Below are positions 26,544 to 34,596 of a DNA stretch of 64,000 nt, in pieces (within the stretch, counting starts at the first letter, position 1; every line of letters begins with the position of its first letter). Source of the DNA: Acidimicrobiales bacterium (lineage in GTDB: Bacteria; Actinomycetota; Acidimicrobiia; Acidimicrobiales; SZUA-35); the NCBI GenBank assembly GCA_041394265.1, contig JAWKIO010000005.1:2666001-2730000 (forward strand), given 5' to 3'. Below the pieces are notes generated by a model that saw nothing but the letters and a program-made list of their open reading frames with translations, had not been told where the DNA came from and did no database searches. Position numbers and translations under genes: made by a program.

Positions 26544-26592
26544 CACCTTTGGAGAGTTGACACCTCTGAGCGGCATCAACTCGCCAAAGGTG
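26544..26592. repeat. 49-bp palindromic element, copy 1
   Basis: Arms CACCTTTGGAGAGTTG and CAACTCGCCAAAGGTG pair at 15 of 16 positions around a 17-nt loop. It lies between the stop of the DMT transporter gene and the start of the LLM gene. A second copy in reverse orientation is at 27590-27638, 44 of 49 bases identical. Confidence 0.85.
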
Positions 26593-26595
26593 CCG

Positions 26596-27567
26596 TCAGT
26601 CGGTGGGGCCGATGGGGAAGCGGGTGGCGATGTGATGGTTGGCCGAGCGTTGGGCGGTGACGGCCGCGGCGAGGATCAGGCCACCGCCGACGAGCTGCAC
26701 CGCCCGCATCGGCTCGTCGAGCAGCGCAGCGGCGAACACGAGCGTGAAGGCCGGCTCGGCGGTGGAGATGACGGCAGTGGGCGCGGCGCCGATTGCCTGG
26801 ATGCCGGCAAAGAGCAGCGGGATGGCGATCAGCGTCGGCACGATCACGACGGCGGCCACGATGATCCACTGGCCTGCCCCCGACGGGAGGTCGAGCCGAC
26901 GCTGGGTGGCGAGGTCGAGCAGTGTGAACCCGACGACGGCGCCGACCATGCTGTGGGCGGCGATCGAGAGCGGTGGGACGCCCTCGAACGCCATCTCTCC
27001 GAGCAACATGTAGCCCGCAAGGGTGGCGCCGGCGGCCGCGCCGAAGGCGAGGCCCGCGCTCGACGCATCGGCTCCCGACGGCGCTCCGAGGATCACACCC
27101 AGGCCGGCAAGCGCGACGCCGACACCCACGATCTGGAGCCGGTTCGGTCGCGTGCCGAGTACGGCGGCGTAGAGGATGACGAAGGCCGGTGCGAGATAGA
27201 GGAGGAGCGCAGTGGTGCCGGCCGAGATGCGGTGGAGCGCGGCGAAGTAGAAGCTCGTCTGGGTCGTGTAGACGAGGCCGGACCCGAGCAGGAGCACGCG
27301 GGTGTGCCGAGGAAGCGTCGAGCGGAAGGCGCCGAACGTGGCGAGCACGGCCGCCGCCACCCCGAATCGCCACTGCAACAAGGTGTTGCTCCGCAGTCCG
27401 TCGTCGGCGGCGAGACGGCCGAAGATGGCGAGGGTGGCGAACGCAGCGGCCGACACCAGGACGTAGCCCACGCCTCGTGGCGAAGCGCCTGGAGCAGGGT
27501 GGTCGATGTGCAGCTCCCTCGGCGACCTGGGCACGACGCTGGACGCTACCGTCGGTCGGCCCCACAC
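26596..27567 (-). CDS. EamA/DMT-family transporter
   Basis: Up to 323 aa with ten hydrophobic helices in two EamA repeats. The first begins VGYVLVSAAAFATLAIFGRL and the second near LAFGAAAGATLAGYMLL. It ends after VQLVGGGLILAAAVTAQ. Family members export amino acids or other small metabolites, or take up solutes; the substrate is unknown. The first GTG is at 27567, but the N-terminal 30 residues are hydrophilic and a later start is possible. The gene is bracketed by the two inverted 49-bp palindromes, which may act as terminators or mark its insertion. Confidence 0.82.
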   Translation of the reverse strand: MWGRPTVASSVVPRSPRELHIDHPAPGASPRGVGYVLVSAAAFATLAIFGRLAADDGLRSNTLLQWRFGVAAAVLATFGAFRSTLPRHTRVLLLGSGLVYTTQTSFYFAALHRISAGTTALLLYLAPAFVILYAAVLGTRPNRLQIVGVGVALAGLGVILGAPSGADASSAGLAFGAAAGATLAGYMLLGEMAFEGVPPLSIAAHSMVGAVVGFTLLDLATQRRLDLPSGAGQWIIVAAVVIVPTLIAIPLLFAGIQAIGAAPTAVISTAEPAFTLVFAAALLDEPMRAVQLVGGGLILAAAVTAQRSANHHIATRFPIGPTD

Positions 27568-27589
27568 GGTCGCACGGTTGCCCGAGCCG

Positions 27590-27638
27590 CAACCTTGGCG
27601 AGTTGTTGCCGCTCAGGGGTGTCAACGCTCCAAAGGTG
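27590..27638. repeat. 49-bp palindromic element, copy 2 (inverted)
   Basis: Arms CAACCTTGGCGAGTTG and CAACGCTCCAAAGGTG around a 17-nt loop. Its last 17 bases supply the final codons and the stop of the WYL regulator gene (PLER-stop), so the element overlaps coding sequence. Confidence 0.85.
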
Positions 27639-28578
27639 CGTAGGTGTTGGTGAGCTGGTGGCCGATGTCGGCCAGGAGGGTTCGGACGGTGGCCGGTTCG
27701 ACCAGTTCGAGTGCCGCGCCGAGCCCGGCCACCAGGCCGGCCAACGCCTGCTCGCTCTGCGCCGCCATCGTGACGTCGTAGCGTCCGTCGGGTCGGGGCT
27801 CGCCGATGGTGAGCGAGGAGCCGAAGAGAAATCTGAGCGGCCCCAGGGTCCAGGGATCGGCGATGCCGGTGGCGGTCACCGGACGTTGACCCCGATCGAC
27901 CGATTCGGTGATGGCGGCCCAGGCCTCGCGCAGGTCGAAGTCGGCGGGCGTCTCGCTCGGCTCGTCGAGCACCTCGACGCCGGTGACCCGACTCACACGG
28001 AACGTTCGCTGTCCCTTTGCGGTCATGGCGACCAGGTACCAGACGCCCGCCTTGGTGACGAGCCCGAGCGGATGCACCACACGGACACTCGGCGCCGCGT
28101 TGGCGCCCCGGTAGGCGAGTTCGACCTGGCGTCCGGCCAGCAACGCCGACTGCAGCGGTTCGAGGAAGTCGAGTGGCTCGGGACGGTCGTTGCGTCCCCA
28201 TCGAGCCGGATCGATCATGACCGCCTCGGACGCCCGAGTTGCTTCGCCCCGGAACGACTCGGGCAGCGCTTGCACCAGCTTCTGCGCCGCCGATCGCAGG
28301 GCCGGGCTGGCCACCGCCGAGGTCCCGACCGTCAGGAACAAAGCCTGCGCCTCAGATGCCGTGAGCCCGGTGAGATCCGTGCGAGCGTTGCCGATCAACT
28401 GCCAGCCGCCGCCCCGCCCTCGTTGGGGGTAGACGGGAATACCGGCCATCGACAGCGCCTCGAGGTCACGGCGGGCGGTGCGAACGGAGATTTCGAGTTC
28501 TTCGGCGAGTTCATTGGCAGTCACCCGTCCCCGAGCTTGGAGGACGAGCAGGGCAGCTACGAGTCGGTCGGCGCGCAT
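27622..28578 (-). CDS. WYL-domain transcriptional regulator with N-terminal HTH
   Basis: 318-aa regulator. An HTH_11/DeoR-type winged helix at residues 1-60 (GRVTANELAEELEISVRTARRD) is followed by a WYL domain around 140-215 containing VELAYRG and GVWYLVAM. A C-terminal WCX-type extension follows. It probably binds DNA in response to a small ligand. It is divergent from the DinB-family gene, and the intergenic region holds a perfect inverted repeat that is a likely operator, so it probably controls both itself and that gene. Its 3' end overlaps the second 49-bp palindrome. Confidence 0.88.
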   Translation of the reverse strand: MRADRLVAALLVLQARGRVTANELAEELEISVRTARRDLEALSMAGIPVYPQRGRGGGWQLIGNARTDLTGLTASEAQALFLTVGTSAVASPALRSAAQKLVQALPESFRGEATRASEAVMIDPARWGRNDRPEPLDFLEPLQSALLAGRQVELAYRGANAAPSVRVVHPLGLVTKAGVWYLVAMTAKGQRTFRVSRVTGVEVLDEPSETPADFDLREAWAAITESVDRGQRPVTATGIADPWTLGPLRFLFGSSLTIGEPRPDGRYDVTMAAQSEQALAGLVAGLGAALELVEPATVRTLLADIGHQLTNTYAPLER

Positions 28579-28597
28579 GATTCGAGCATTTCATACA

Positions 28598-28620
28598 AAG
28601 TGGCCACCAGATGGCCACTT
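28598..28620. promoter_or_regulatory. Likely operator of the WYL regulator
   Basis: Perfect inverted repeat AAGTGGCCA-CCAGA-TGGCCACTT in the 63-bp divergent intergenic region. It lies at about -44 to -22 relative to the DinB gene start if that transcript is leaderless, a position where binding would block RNA polymerase. Confidence 0.7.
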
Positions 28621-28628
28621 CATCCGTT

Positions 28629-28634
28629 CACGAT
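28629..28634 (+). promoter_or_regulatory. -10-like element for the DinB-family gene
   Basis: CACGAT with a 7-nt spacer to the ATG at 28642. It supports that start over the ATG at 28633, which lies within it. Confidence 0.3.
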
Positions 28635-28641
28635 GCGATCC

Positions 28642-29283
28642 ATGACTGAAACCATCACCTCCAGCCCCAACTCCACCGCTGCTGCTCACGTCGATGTCGC
28701 TCCGAACGGCGCACTGCCGGACCTGCGTCCCTCGTTCGACACGGTCGTCGATCTCGCTCGAACCGTGATCGATGCCATCGGACCCGATGATCTGCGCCGG
28801 TCGACGCCGTGCAGCGACTACGACCTCGGCCAGCTGGCGTCGCATCTCGTCGCCGTGATCCAACGGGTGGCGGCCGTTGGACGTCACGAGGATCCCTGGT
28901 CGGTCCCGCAGGAAGCTGCGGGTCTGGAGCCGAGCGGTTTCACGGCTGCGTGGGACGCCGCCGTCGCCGACCAGCGTTCGGTGTGGGCCGATGACTCGGT
29001 GCTCGGAGCAACGCTGGTCCTGCCCTTCGGCGAGTTCCCCGGTGCTGTGGCGATCGCGACCTACATCGGTGAGGTGCTCGTGCACACCTGGGATCTCGCC
29101 TCGTCCCTGGGGATCGAGGTCGACTGGCCGACCGAGATCGTTGAGCGTGCCGTGATGGGGGCGAAGATGAAGCTGCCCGAGGAGGGGCGGGGTGAGTACA
29201 TCCCGTTCGATCCGGTGGTGCCGACTGCCGAGGACGCCCCGGCGATCGACCGGCTGGTGGCATGGATGGGCCGCAGGCCCTGA
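28642..29283 (+). CDS. DinB-like mycothiol-dependent enzyme family (TIGR03086-type)
   Basis: 213-aa four-helix-bundle protein of the maleylpyruvate isomerase/DinB group. STPCSDYDLGQLASHL carries a candidate metal-ligand His, and IGEVLVHTWDLA carries a second. Actinobacterial members use mycothiol or act as small-molecule thiol transferases; the reaction here is unknown. The N-terminal 25 residues are low complexity. The frame stays open far upstream but only as sequence antisense to the neighbouring genes. It is divergent from the WYL regulator. The last 18 bp, including the stop codon, form the first unit of a tandem repeat. Confidence 0.8.
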   Translation: MTETITSSPNSTAAAHVDVAPNGALPDLRPSFDTVVDLARTVIDAIGPDDLRRSTPCSDYDLGQLASHLVAVIQRVAAVGRHEDPWSVPQEAAGLEPSGFTAAWDAAVADQRSVWADDSVLGATLVLPFGEFPGAVAIATYIGEVLVHTWDLASSLGIEVDWPTEIVERAVMGAKMKLPEEGRGEYIPFDPVVPTAEDAPAIDRLVAWMGRRP

Positions 29284-29393
29284 CCCGGGTGGTCGTGATG
29301 GGCCGCAGGCCCTGACCCGGGTGGTCGTGATGGGCCGCAGGCCCTGACCCGGGTGGTCGTGATGGGCCGCAGGCCCTGACCCGGGTGATCGTC
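29266..29393. repeat. Four tandem copies of a 32-bp unit
   Basis: Units start at 29266, 29298, 29330 and 29362. The first three are identical and the fourth differs only near its end. Each unit contains the hairpin GGGCC-GCA-GGCCC and the palindrome CCCGGG. The first unit encodes the C-terminal WMGRRP-type residues and stop of the DinB gene, so the repeat has multiplied the gene's own 3' end. Confidence 0.95.
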
Positions 29394-29425
29394 GAAATTC
29401 GAAGGGCCTTGTCACAGGCCTTGGA

Positions 29426-29431
29426 TAGGTT
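29426..29431 (+). promoter_or_regulatory. -10-like element for the ABC exporter
   Basis: TAGGTT, 6 nt before the ATG at 29438, directly after the tandem repeat region. No ribosome binding site is visible. Confidence 0.4.
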
Positions 29432-29437
29432 CTCGCT

Positions 29438-30397
29438 ATGCATGCAGTCGAAGCCGTTGGGCTTGTCAAGCAATACGGAGAGAAGCGGGCCCTCGATGGT
29501 CTCGATCTCGAGGTACCGCAGGGCAGCGTGCTGGGGTTGCTCGGGCCGAACGGTGCGGGCAAGACCACGTCGGTCCGCATCCTCACCACGCTGCTCCGGC
29601 CCGACGGCGGCCGGGCGTTCGTCGACGGCATCGACGTCGGCAGTGAACCGGCGAAGGTGCGAGCTCGGATCGGCCTCACGGGTCAGTACGCGGCTGTCGA
29701 AGAACGGCTCACCGGTCGCGAGAATCTCGAGCTCATGGCCCGCTACTTCCACATGAACAAGGCGGCCACCACGGCTCGCGCTTCTGAGTTGCTCGAACGA
29801 TTCGATCTCGTCGATGCCGGCGATCGAGTGGCCAACACCTACTCCGGTGGCATGCGTCGCCGCCTCGACATCGCCATGAGCCTCGTTGCCCGCCCGTCGG
29901 TGTTGTTCCTCGATGAACCCACCACCGGCCTCGACCCGCGCTCGCGGCTCGGGATGTGGTCGCTCATCGAGGAGCTCGGCGAGGAGGGCACCACCGTGTT
30001 GTTGACCACGCAATACCTGGAAGAGGCCGACCAGTTGGCCGATTCGATCGTCGTCATCGACCATGGCCACAAGATCGCCGAGGGCACCGCCGACCAGCTC
30101 AAGGATCAGATCGGCGGTGATCGGATTCGGGTGTCGATCGCCAATCAGGCCAACATCGAGATCGCTCGGGCTGCCCTCGCACCGCTCGCCACCGGCGACG
30201 TCATCGTCGATCCCGATGCGCCGCTCACCATCACGGCTCCCATCCCGGCCGGCGGCGGGGTGATCCCTGCCGCCATCCGAGCATTGGACGACGCCGGGGC
30301 CAAGATCGTCGACGTCGAGGTCCGCCGGCCCACCCTCGACGACGTCTTCCTTTCCCTCACCGGCCATGCCACTGACAGCGAGGAGTCCTCCGAATGA
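29438..30397 (+). CDS. ABC transporter ATP-binding protein, DrrA family
   Basis: 319-aa ATPase subunit. The Walker A motif GPNGAGKTT is at 36-44, followed by a Q-loop, the signature YSGGMRRRL, Walker B LFLDEPTTGLD and the H-loop glutamine variant LTTQYLEE. The C-terminal DrrA-type domain ends in the FLSLTGH motif shared by antibiotic-resistance ABC exporters. It powers export through the permease encoded next, with which it overlaps (ATGA). Substrate unknown; drug or lipid export is typical of the family. Confidence 0.92.
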   Translation: MHAVEAVGLVKQYGEKRALDGLDLEVPQGSVLGLLGPNGAGKTTSVRILTTLLRPDGGRAFVDGIDVGSEPAKVRARIGLTGQYAAVEERLTGRENLELMARYFHMNKAATTARASELLERFDLVDAGDRVANTYSGGMRRRLDIAMSLVARPSVLFLDEPTTGLDPRSRLGMWSLIEELGEEGTTVLLTTQYLEEADQLADSIVVIDHGHKIAEGTADQLKDQIGGDRIRVSIANQANIEIARAALAPLATGDVIVDPDAPLTITAPIPAGGGVIPAAIRALDDAGAKIVDVEVRRPTLDDVFLSLTGHATDSEESSE

Positions 30398-31218
30398 CCG
30401 CCACCGACACCCGGGTCGGCTCGACCCCGGCCAACTTCGAACAGCCGCACGGCCTCCGTCCTGCAGTGCAAGACGCTCTCACCGAGGCGGGTCGCCATCT
30501 GCGGGTCATCCCTCGCAACATCGAACTGCTGATCTTCGCCGCGGTGCAGCCCATCATGTTCGTGCTGCTGTTCGCGTATGTCTTCGGTGGCTCGATCGCC
30601 GTCGACGGGTTCCGCAACTATTACCAGTACCTGATGCCCGGCATCTTCGCCCAGACCGTGGTCTTCGGTTCGGCGTTCACCTCCATCGGGATCGCCGAAG
30701 ACATGACCAAGGGCCTGATCGATCGGCTCCGTTCGCTGCCGATCACGCAGGCGTCGGTGCTCATCGGTCGCACGTTGTCCGATCTCGCCCGCAACGTCTT
30801 CACCTTCGTGATCATGTTGGCGGTTGCGTTCGTGATTGGTTTCCGGTTCGAGGGTTCGCTGCTGGGCGCACTGGGTGCCACCTTGCTGTTGCTGGCATTC
30901 AGCTACGCACTCAGCTGGGTGCAGGCACTCATCGGCCTGTCGGTGAAGTCGGTCGAGGCCGCCAACTCCGGCGGTTTCATCTGGATGTTCCCGGTCACGT
31001 TCGTGTCGTCGGCGTTCGTGTCGACCGCCACGCTTCCTCGACCACTCGAGATCTTCGCCAACGCCAACCCGTTCACGGTCGTCACCAACGCCGCCCGGGC
31101 GCTCTACAACGGTCACGACGTCGGGAACAACGGCTGGTACGCGATCGCCTATGCGGTTGGGATCACGCTTGTCTTCGCCACGCTCTCGATCCGCAAGTTC
31201 GACTCGGCGTCGTCGTGA
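30394..31218 (+). CDS. ABC-2 type permease, DrrB family
   Basis: 274-aa integral membrane protein with six hydrophobic helices. It has an N-terminal amphipathic segment (HLRVIPRNIELLIFAAVQPIM) and the family loop EDMTKGLIDRLRSLPI between helices 2 and 3, where the coupling helix contacts the ATPase. It forms the exporter with the preceding DrrA-like protein; the ATGA overlap implies coupled translation. The gene stops 40 bp before the convergent YchJ-like gene. Confidence 0.9.
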   Translation: MTATDTRVGSTPANFEQPHGLRPAVQDALTEAGRHLRVIPRNIELLIFAAVQPIMFVLLFAYVFGGSIAVDGFRNYYQYLMPGIFAQTVVFGSAFTSIGIAEDMTKGLIDRLRSLPITQASVLIGRTLSDLARNVFTFVIMLAVAFVIGFRFEGSLLGALGATLLLLAFSYALSWVQALIGLSVKSVEAANSGGFIWMFPVTFVSSAFVSTATLPRPLEIFANANPFTVVTNAARALYNGHDVGNNGWYAIAYAVGITLVFATLSIRKFDSASS

Positions 31219-31258
31219 TCTGATCGACTCGACATCGACCCCCGCACCGCGGCGTGAA

Positions 31259-31702
31259 TCAGCGGAGGGCGTCGAGATACCTCCAGCGTCCGTCTTCTCT
31301 GACGAAGCGGCTGTGCTCGACGAGTTGCTGCACGCTCTCGCCTGACGCGGCTTCCCTCAGTCGGGCGATGAAGGCAACCTCGCCGACGTCGTCCTTCGGG
31401 CCGCCCGCCACCACCTTGGTGATGGTCAGGCCGAGCCACTCGGTGTCGTGATCGAGATCGATGCGGTCGGGGCGGGTCGACGAATGCCACGAGATCTCGA
31501 GGAACGCCCGGCGATGCAAAACGAAGGCGCTGTAGCGGGCGCGCATCAGTTGTTCCGCGGTCACGGCGAGGGTGGGGTCGGCGTGGATGCGCCCGCAGCA
31601 CAGGGTCACCGGTGATCCGGAACCACACGGGCACGACGCCGGGCCGGACGAGGTGGCCGGGAGCGAAAGGCCCAGTGGCGACGGCGGTCGTTGGTTGGCC
31701 AT
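31259..31702 (-). CDS. YchJ/UPF0225 family SEC-C protein
   Basis: 147-aa YchJ-type protein. A short linker leads to the zinc-binding SEC-C motif CPCGSGSPVTLCCG (Cys24, Cys26, Cys35, Cys36), then the YchJ NTF2-like domain with RARYSAFVLHRRAFLEISWH and the closing FVREDGRWRYLDA. The function of the family is not established. The start at 31702 is chosen because the conserved protein begins there and a TACCGT hexamer lies 6 nt upstream; the open frame continues through the GNAT gene on the other strand. Confidence 0.88.
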   Translation of the reverse strand: MANQRPPSPLGLSLPATSSGPASCPCGSGSPVTLCCGRIHADPTLAVTAEQLMRARYSAFVLHRRAFLEISWHSSTRPDRIDLDHDTEWLGLTITKVVAGGPKDDVGEVAFIARLREAASGESVQQLVEHSRFVREDGRWRYLDALR

Positions 31703-31708
31703 GTCGGC

Positions 31709-31714
31709 ACGGTA
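31709..31714 (-). promoter_or_regulatory. -10-like element for the ychJ-type gene
   Basis: TACCGT on the minus strand with a 6-nt spacer to the ATG at 31702. Confidence 0.4.
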
Positions 31715-31786
31715 ACCGGTTGCCGGCGGGTCACCGGTGAGCCCGGCGGACGAAGAAATCCGTCGCTGTCGTCGGCGGCCGGGTTC

Positions 31787-31792
31787 TACGAT
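31787..31792 (+). promoter_or_regulatory. -10-like element for the GNAT gene
   Basis: TACGAT with a 6-nt spacer to the ATG at 31799. Confidence 0.4.
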
Positions 31793-31798
31793 CGAGCG

Positions 31799-32320
31799 AT
31801 GTCGATCGTCGCCATCACGAGTGCTCGAGATCTCGACCGCTACCGGGCCCTCCGCCTCGAGGCCCTTGCCACCGACCCCGACGCGTTCGGGTCGACGATC
31901 GACCACGAGACGGAGTTCGATGACGCCGAGTGGGCTCGGCGAATGGACTCGTTCCGCGGTGAGCCCGGCCAGATCCTCGTGGCGACGGACGACGGCCGCG
32001 ACATCGGCGTCGTCGGTATCGGCGTTCGGCGCGCGCCGGTCGAACATCTCGCCACACCGTCGCACATCGATGCAGTCCTCTGGGGCATGTGGGTGCGACC
32101 CGCCGACCGGGGGAGGGGTGCGGCCCGCGAGCTGATCGACGCTGCGATCGGGTGGGCACGGCGACACGATGCCACGGATGTCGTCCTCGCCGTTCGACGT
32201 GACAATCACGCAGCGATCGAGCTCTACCGATCGGTGGGGTTCGAGGACACCGACTCGGCGGGGCTCACGGTGGGCGGACCCTGCTCGGGCGAACTCGAAA
32301 TGCGTCGACCCGTCGGTTGA
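31799..32320 (+). CDS. GNAT family N-acetyltransferase
   Basis: 173-aa acetyltransferase with the GNAT fold. MWVRPADRGRGAARELIDA carries the acetyl-CoA pyrophosphate-binding R-G-R-G-A motif, and NHAAIELYRSVGFEDT is the usual beta6-alpha4 segment. The early RLEALATDPDAFGST resembles the group that acetylates small amines or ribosomal-type substrates. Substrate unknown. The start at 31799 gives a standard family N-terminus. Divergent from the YchJ-type gene and 21 bp before the PNPOx gene. Confidence 0.9.
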   Translation: MSIVAITSARDLDRYRALRLEALATDPDAFGSTIDHETEFDDAEWARRMDSFRGEPGQILVATDDGRDIGVVGIGVRRAPVEHLATPSHIDAVLWGMWVRPADRGRGAARELIDAAIGWARRHDATDVVLAVRRDNHAAIELYRSVGFEDTDSAGLTVGGPCSGELEMRRPVG

Positions 32321-32328
32321 GGCGGGAG

Positions 32329-32334
32329 TAGCGT
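32329..32334 (+). promoter_or_regulatory. -10-like element for the PNPOx-family gene
   Basis: TAGCGT with a 7-nt spacer to the ATG at 32342. It lies in the 21-bp gap after the GNAT gene. Confidence 0.35.
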
Positions 32335-32341
32335 CGGGCGC

Positions 32342-32893
32342 ATGGCCACCCGTTACGACGAACTGTCCGATGCAATGATCTCGTGGATCGACCGCCAGCC
32401 GATGTTCTTCGTCGGCACGGCTCCGTTGGCCGGCGACGGGCACGTGAACGTGTCGCCGAAGGGCATGGCCGGCACGCTCAGCGTGATCGACCCGACCACG
32501 GTGGCCTACCTCGACCTCACCGGGAGCGGGATCGAGACCGTGGCCCATTTGGCGGAGAACGGGCGCATCACGCTGATGTGGTGCGCCTTCGAGGGACCGG
32601 CCCGCATCGTGCGGGTGCAAGGCACGGGAACTGCCGTTCTTCCCGGAGACGACCGGTGGGACGAGCTGGTCGAGCGGTTCACTCCCTCCCGCGGCGCTCG
32701 AGCGATCATCGTGGTTTCCGCCGATCGTGTTTCGGATTCCTGTGGTTTCTCGGTGCCGCTGATGCAGTTCGAGGCCGACCGCACCCGTTTGTCGGACTGG
32801 ACCGACAACCGCAGCGACGACGAGCTCGTGGAGTATCGGGCGACGAAGAATGCCGTCAGCATCGACGGGTTGCCGGGCTTGACGCCGGCTTGA
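32342..32893 (+). CDS. Pyridoxamine 5'-phosphate oxidase family protein
   Basis: 183-aa split-barrel flavin-binding-fold protein. It contains FFVGTAPLAGDGHVNVSPKG and RITLMWCAFEGPARIVRVQG, typical of the PNPOx-like group found widely in actinobacteria. The latter resembles the flavin/substrate strand pair. It is not a true PdxH by length or motif. Members bind FMN, heme or F420 and reduce or sense small molecules; the exact role is unknown. The C-terminal part, YRATKNAVSIDGLPGL, matches this subgroup. Confidence 0.85.
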   Translation: MATRYDELSDAMISWIDRQPMFFVGTAPLAGDGHVNVSPKGMAGTLSVIDPTTVAYLDLTGSGIETVAHLAENGRITLMWCAFEGPARIVRVQGTGTAVLPGDDRWDELVERFTPSRGARAIIVVSADRVSDSCGFSVPLMQFEADRTRLSDWTDNRSDDELVEYRATKNAVSIDGLPGLTPA

Positions 32894-32979
32894 GCCAACG
32901 TTGAACGGATCTTCATGATTCGTTCGGACTACGTGGTTGGGTGAGGTCACCGGTCAATGAAGGGCACCGATCGTGTCGT

Positions 32980-32985
32980 TACGTT
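32980..32985 (+). promoter_or_regulatory. -10-like element for argS
   Basis: TACGTT, 9 nt before the argS ATG at 32995. Confidence 0.35.
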
Positions 32986-32994
32986 GATGTGCCC

Positions 32995-34596
32995 ATGATT
33001 CGTGACGAACTTCTGAACGCCGTCTTCGCCGCACTCGGCAGTCTCGGCGTCGACGAGGTGCCCGACGGTGTCGTCATCGAGCGGCCGGCCCGACCCGAAC
33101 ACGGTGACTGGTCCACCAACGCCGCCCTCGTGTGCGCCAAAGTCGTCGGGACGAATCCGCGCAGCCTCGCTCAGCGCCTCGTCGACGAACTGTCGGCGAA
33201 TCCGCCGCGCCACGTGGACGAGTTCGAGATCGCCGGTCCCGGCTTCGTCAACTTTCGTCTGGCGCCGACCTGGCTCCACGAGGTCTTGACCGAGGTGGTG
33301 ACCGAAGGGCCCGACGCCTATGCCCGGATGGACCAGGGAGCCGGACGCACCGTCAACATCGAGTTCGTTTCGGCCAATCCCACCGGCCCGCTGCACGCAG
33401 GCCATGGTCGCTGGGCCGCCTACGGCGACTCGGTTGCTCGGATCCTCGAGCGTGTCGGGTGGGACGTACACCGTGAGTTCTACATCAACGATCGCGGCGT
33501 CCAGGCCGAGCAGTACGCCCGCTCGCTGGTGGCCCGTCGCAACGGCGAAGAGCCGGCCGACGACGGCTATCGCGGCGAGTACATCGCCGAGTGGGCGGCG
33601 CTGATGCCCGCCGATGCCGATCCACTCGAGTGGGGACTGGCCCACGCTCGGGCACACCAGGAGGCGTCGCTGTCGGCGATGCACGTCGAGTTCGACTCGT
33701 GGTCGAGCGAACGCGACCTGGTGCAAACCGGCGCCATCGAGGCAACGCTCGACGAGCTCCGCGAGGGTGGCCACGTCTACGACGACGAGGATGCGGTGTG
33801 GTTGCGCACCACCGACTTCGGCGACGACAAGGACCGGGTGCTCGTCAAGGCCGATGGCGAACCGACCTACTTCCTCCCCGACATCGCCTACCACCGCGAC
33901 AAGTTCGGTCGAGGTGCGCTCCTCGTCGACATCCTCGGTGCCGACCACCACGGCTACGTCGCGCGAATGAAGGCGGCGCTGCTTGCGCTTGGTCACTCGT
34001 CCGATGAGTACGAAGCGATCATCGGGCAGAACGTCACGCTCATACGCGACGGCGCCGAGGTCAGGCTCTCGAAGCGGGCCGGCACCATGGTGCTGCTGGC
34101 CGATCTCGTCGACGAGGTCGGACCCGACGTTGCTCGGTTCGCGTACCTGCTCCAGTCGATCGACACTCGGCAGACGATCGACATTGACGTGCTGAAGGCG
34201 CACGCGTCGGAGAACCCGGTCTTCTACGTGCAGTACGCACACGCTCGGATCCACGCCATCGTGCGGATGGCCGAGGAGCGCTCGGTGGAGCGACGCCCAC
34301 TCGCCGAGGTCGACCTGGCTCGGCTGAGCCACGAGCGCGAGCTTGCGTTGCTCCGGTCGCTCTCGGCGCTACCCGAGGTCCTACTGATCGCCGCCGCCGA
34401 GCGGGCACCGCACAAGATGACGACCTGGATCCGTGAGTTGGCGTCGGACTTCCACGGGTTCTATCGGGATTGCCCGGTGCTCAGCGACGATGATGACGAC
34501 CTCCGCCAGGCTCGCCTCTGGTTGGTCGAGGCAGCAAGGATCGGGCTCTCCATCGGGCTCGATATCCTCGGCGTCTCGGCCCCAGAGGAGATGTAG
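32995..34596 (+). CDS. argS: Arginyl-tRNA synthetase
   Basis: 533-aa class I aminoacyl-tRNA synthetase that charges tRNA-Arg. An N-terminal tRNA-contacting domain is followed by the catalytic SANPTGPLHAGHGRW with the HIGH-type motif HAGH (134-137). The KMSKS-like loop reads VRLSKRAG. The DALR anticodon-binding domain begins around YAHARIHAIVRMAEE. The start at 32995 (MIRDELLNAV) fits the family; the upstream in-frame codons are not conserved. First gene of an argS-lysA-hom-thrC row, a common actinobacterial order. Its TAG overlaps the lysA GTG by one base. Confidence 0.97.
   Translation: MIRDELLNAVFAALGSLGVDEVPDGVVIERPARPEHGDWSTNAALVCAKVVGTNPRSLAQRLVDELSANPPRHVDEFEIAGPGFVNFRLAPTWLHEVLTEVVTEGPDAYARMDQGAGRTVNIEFVSANPTGPLHAGHGRWAAYGDSVARILERVGWDVHREFYINDRGVQAEQYARSLVARRNGEEPADDGYRGEYIAEWAALMPADADPLEWGLAHARAHQEASLSAMHVEFDSWSSERDLVQTGAIEATLDELREGGHVYDDEDAVWLRTTDFGDDKDRVLVKADGEPTYFLPDIAYHRDKFGRGALLVDILGADHHGYVARMKAALLALGHSSDEYEAIIGQNVTLIRDGAEVRLSKRAGTMVLLADLVDEVGPDVARFAYLLQSIDTRQTIDIDVLKAHASENPVFYVQYAHARIHAIVRMAEERSVERRPLAEVDLARLSHERELALLRSLSALPEVLLIAAAERAPHKMTTWIRELASDFHGFYRDCPVLSDDDDDLRQARLWLVEAARIGLSIGLDILGVSAPEEM

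Noticed and set aside
26557..29283. A 908-codon plus-strand frame ending at the DinB gene
   Set aside because: Only the last 213 codons are a recognisable protein; the rest is antisense to the DMT transporter and WYL regulator genes.
29266..29393. CRISPR-like array
   Set aside because: The 32-bp units are directly contiguous with no spacers and no cas genes are nearby.
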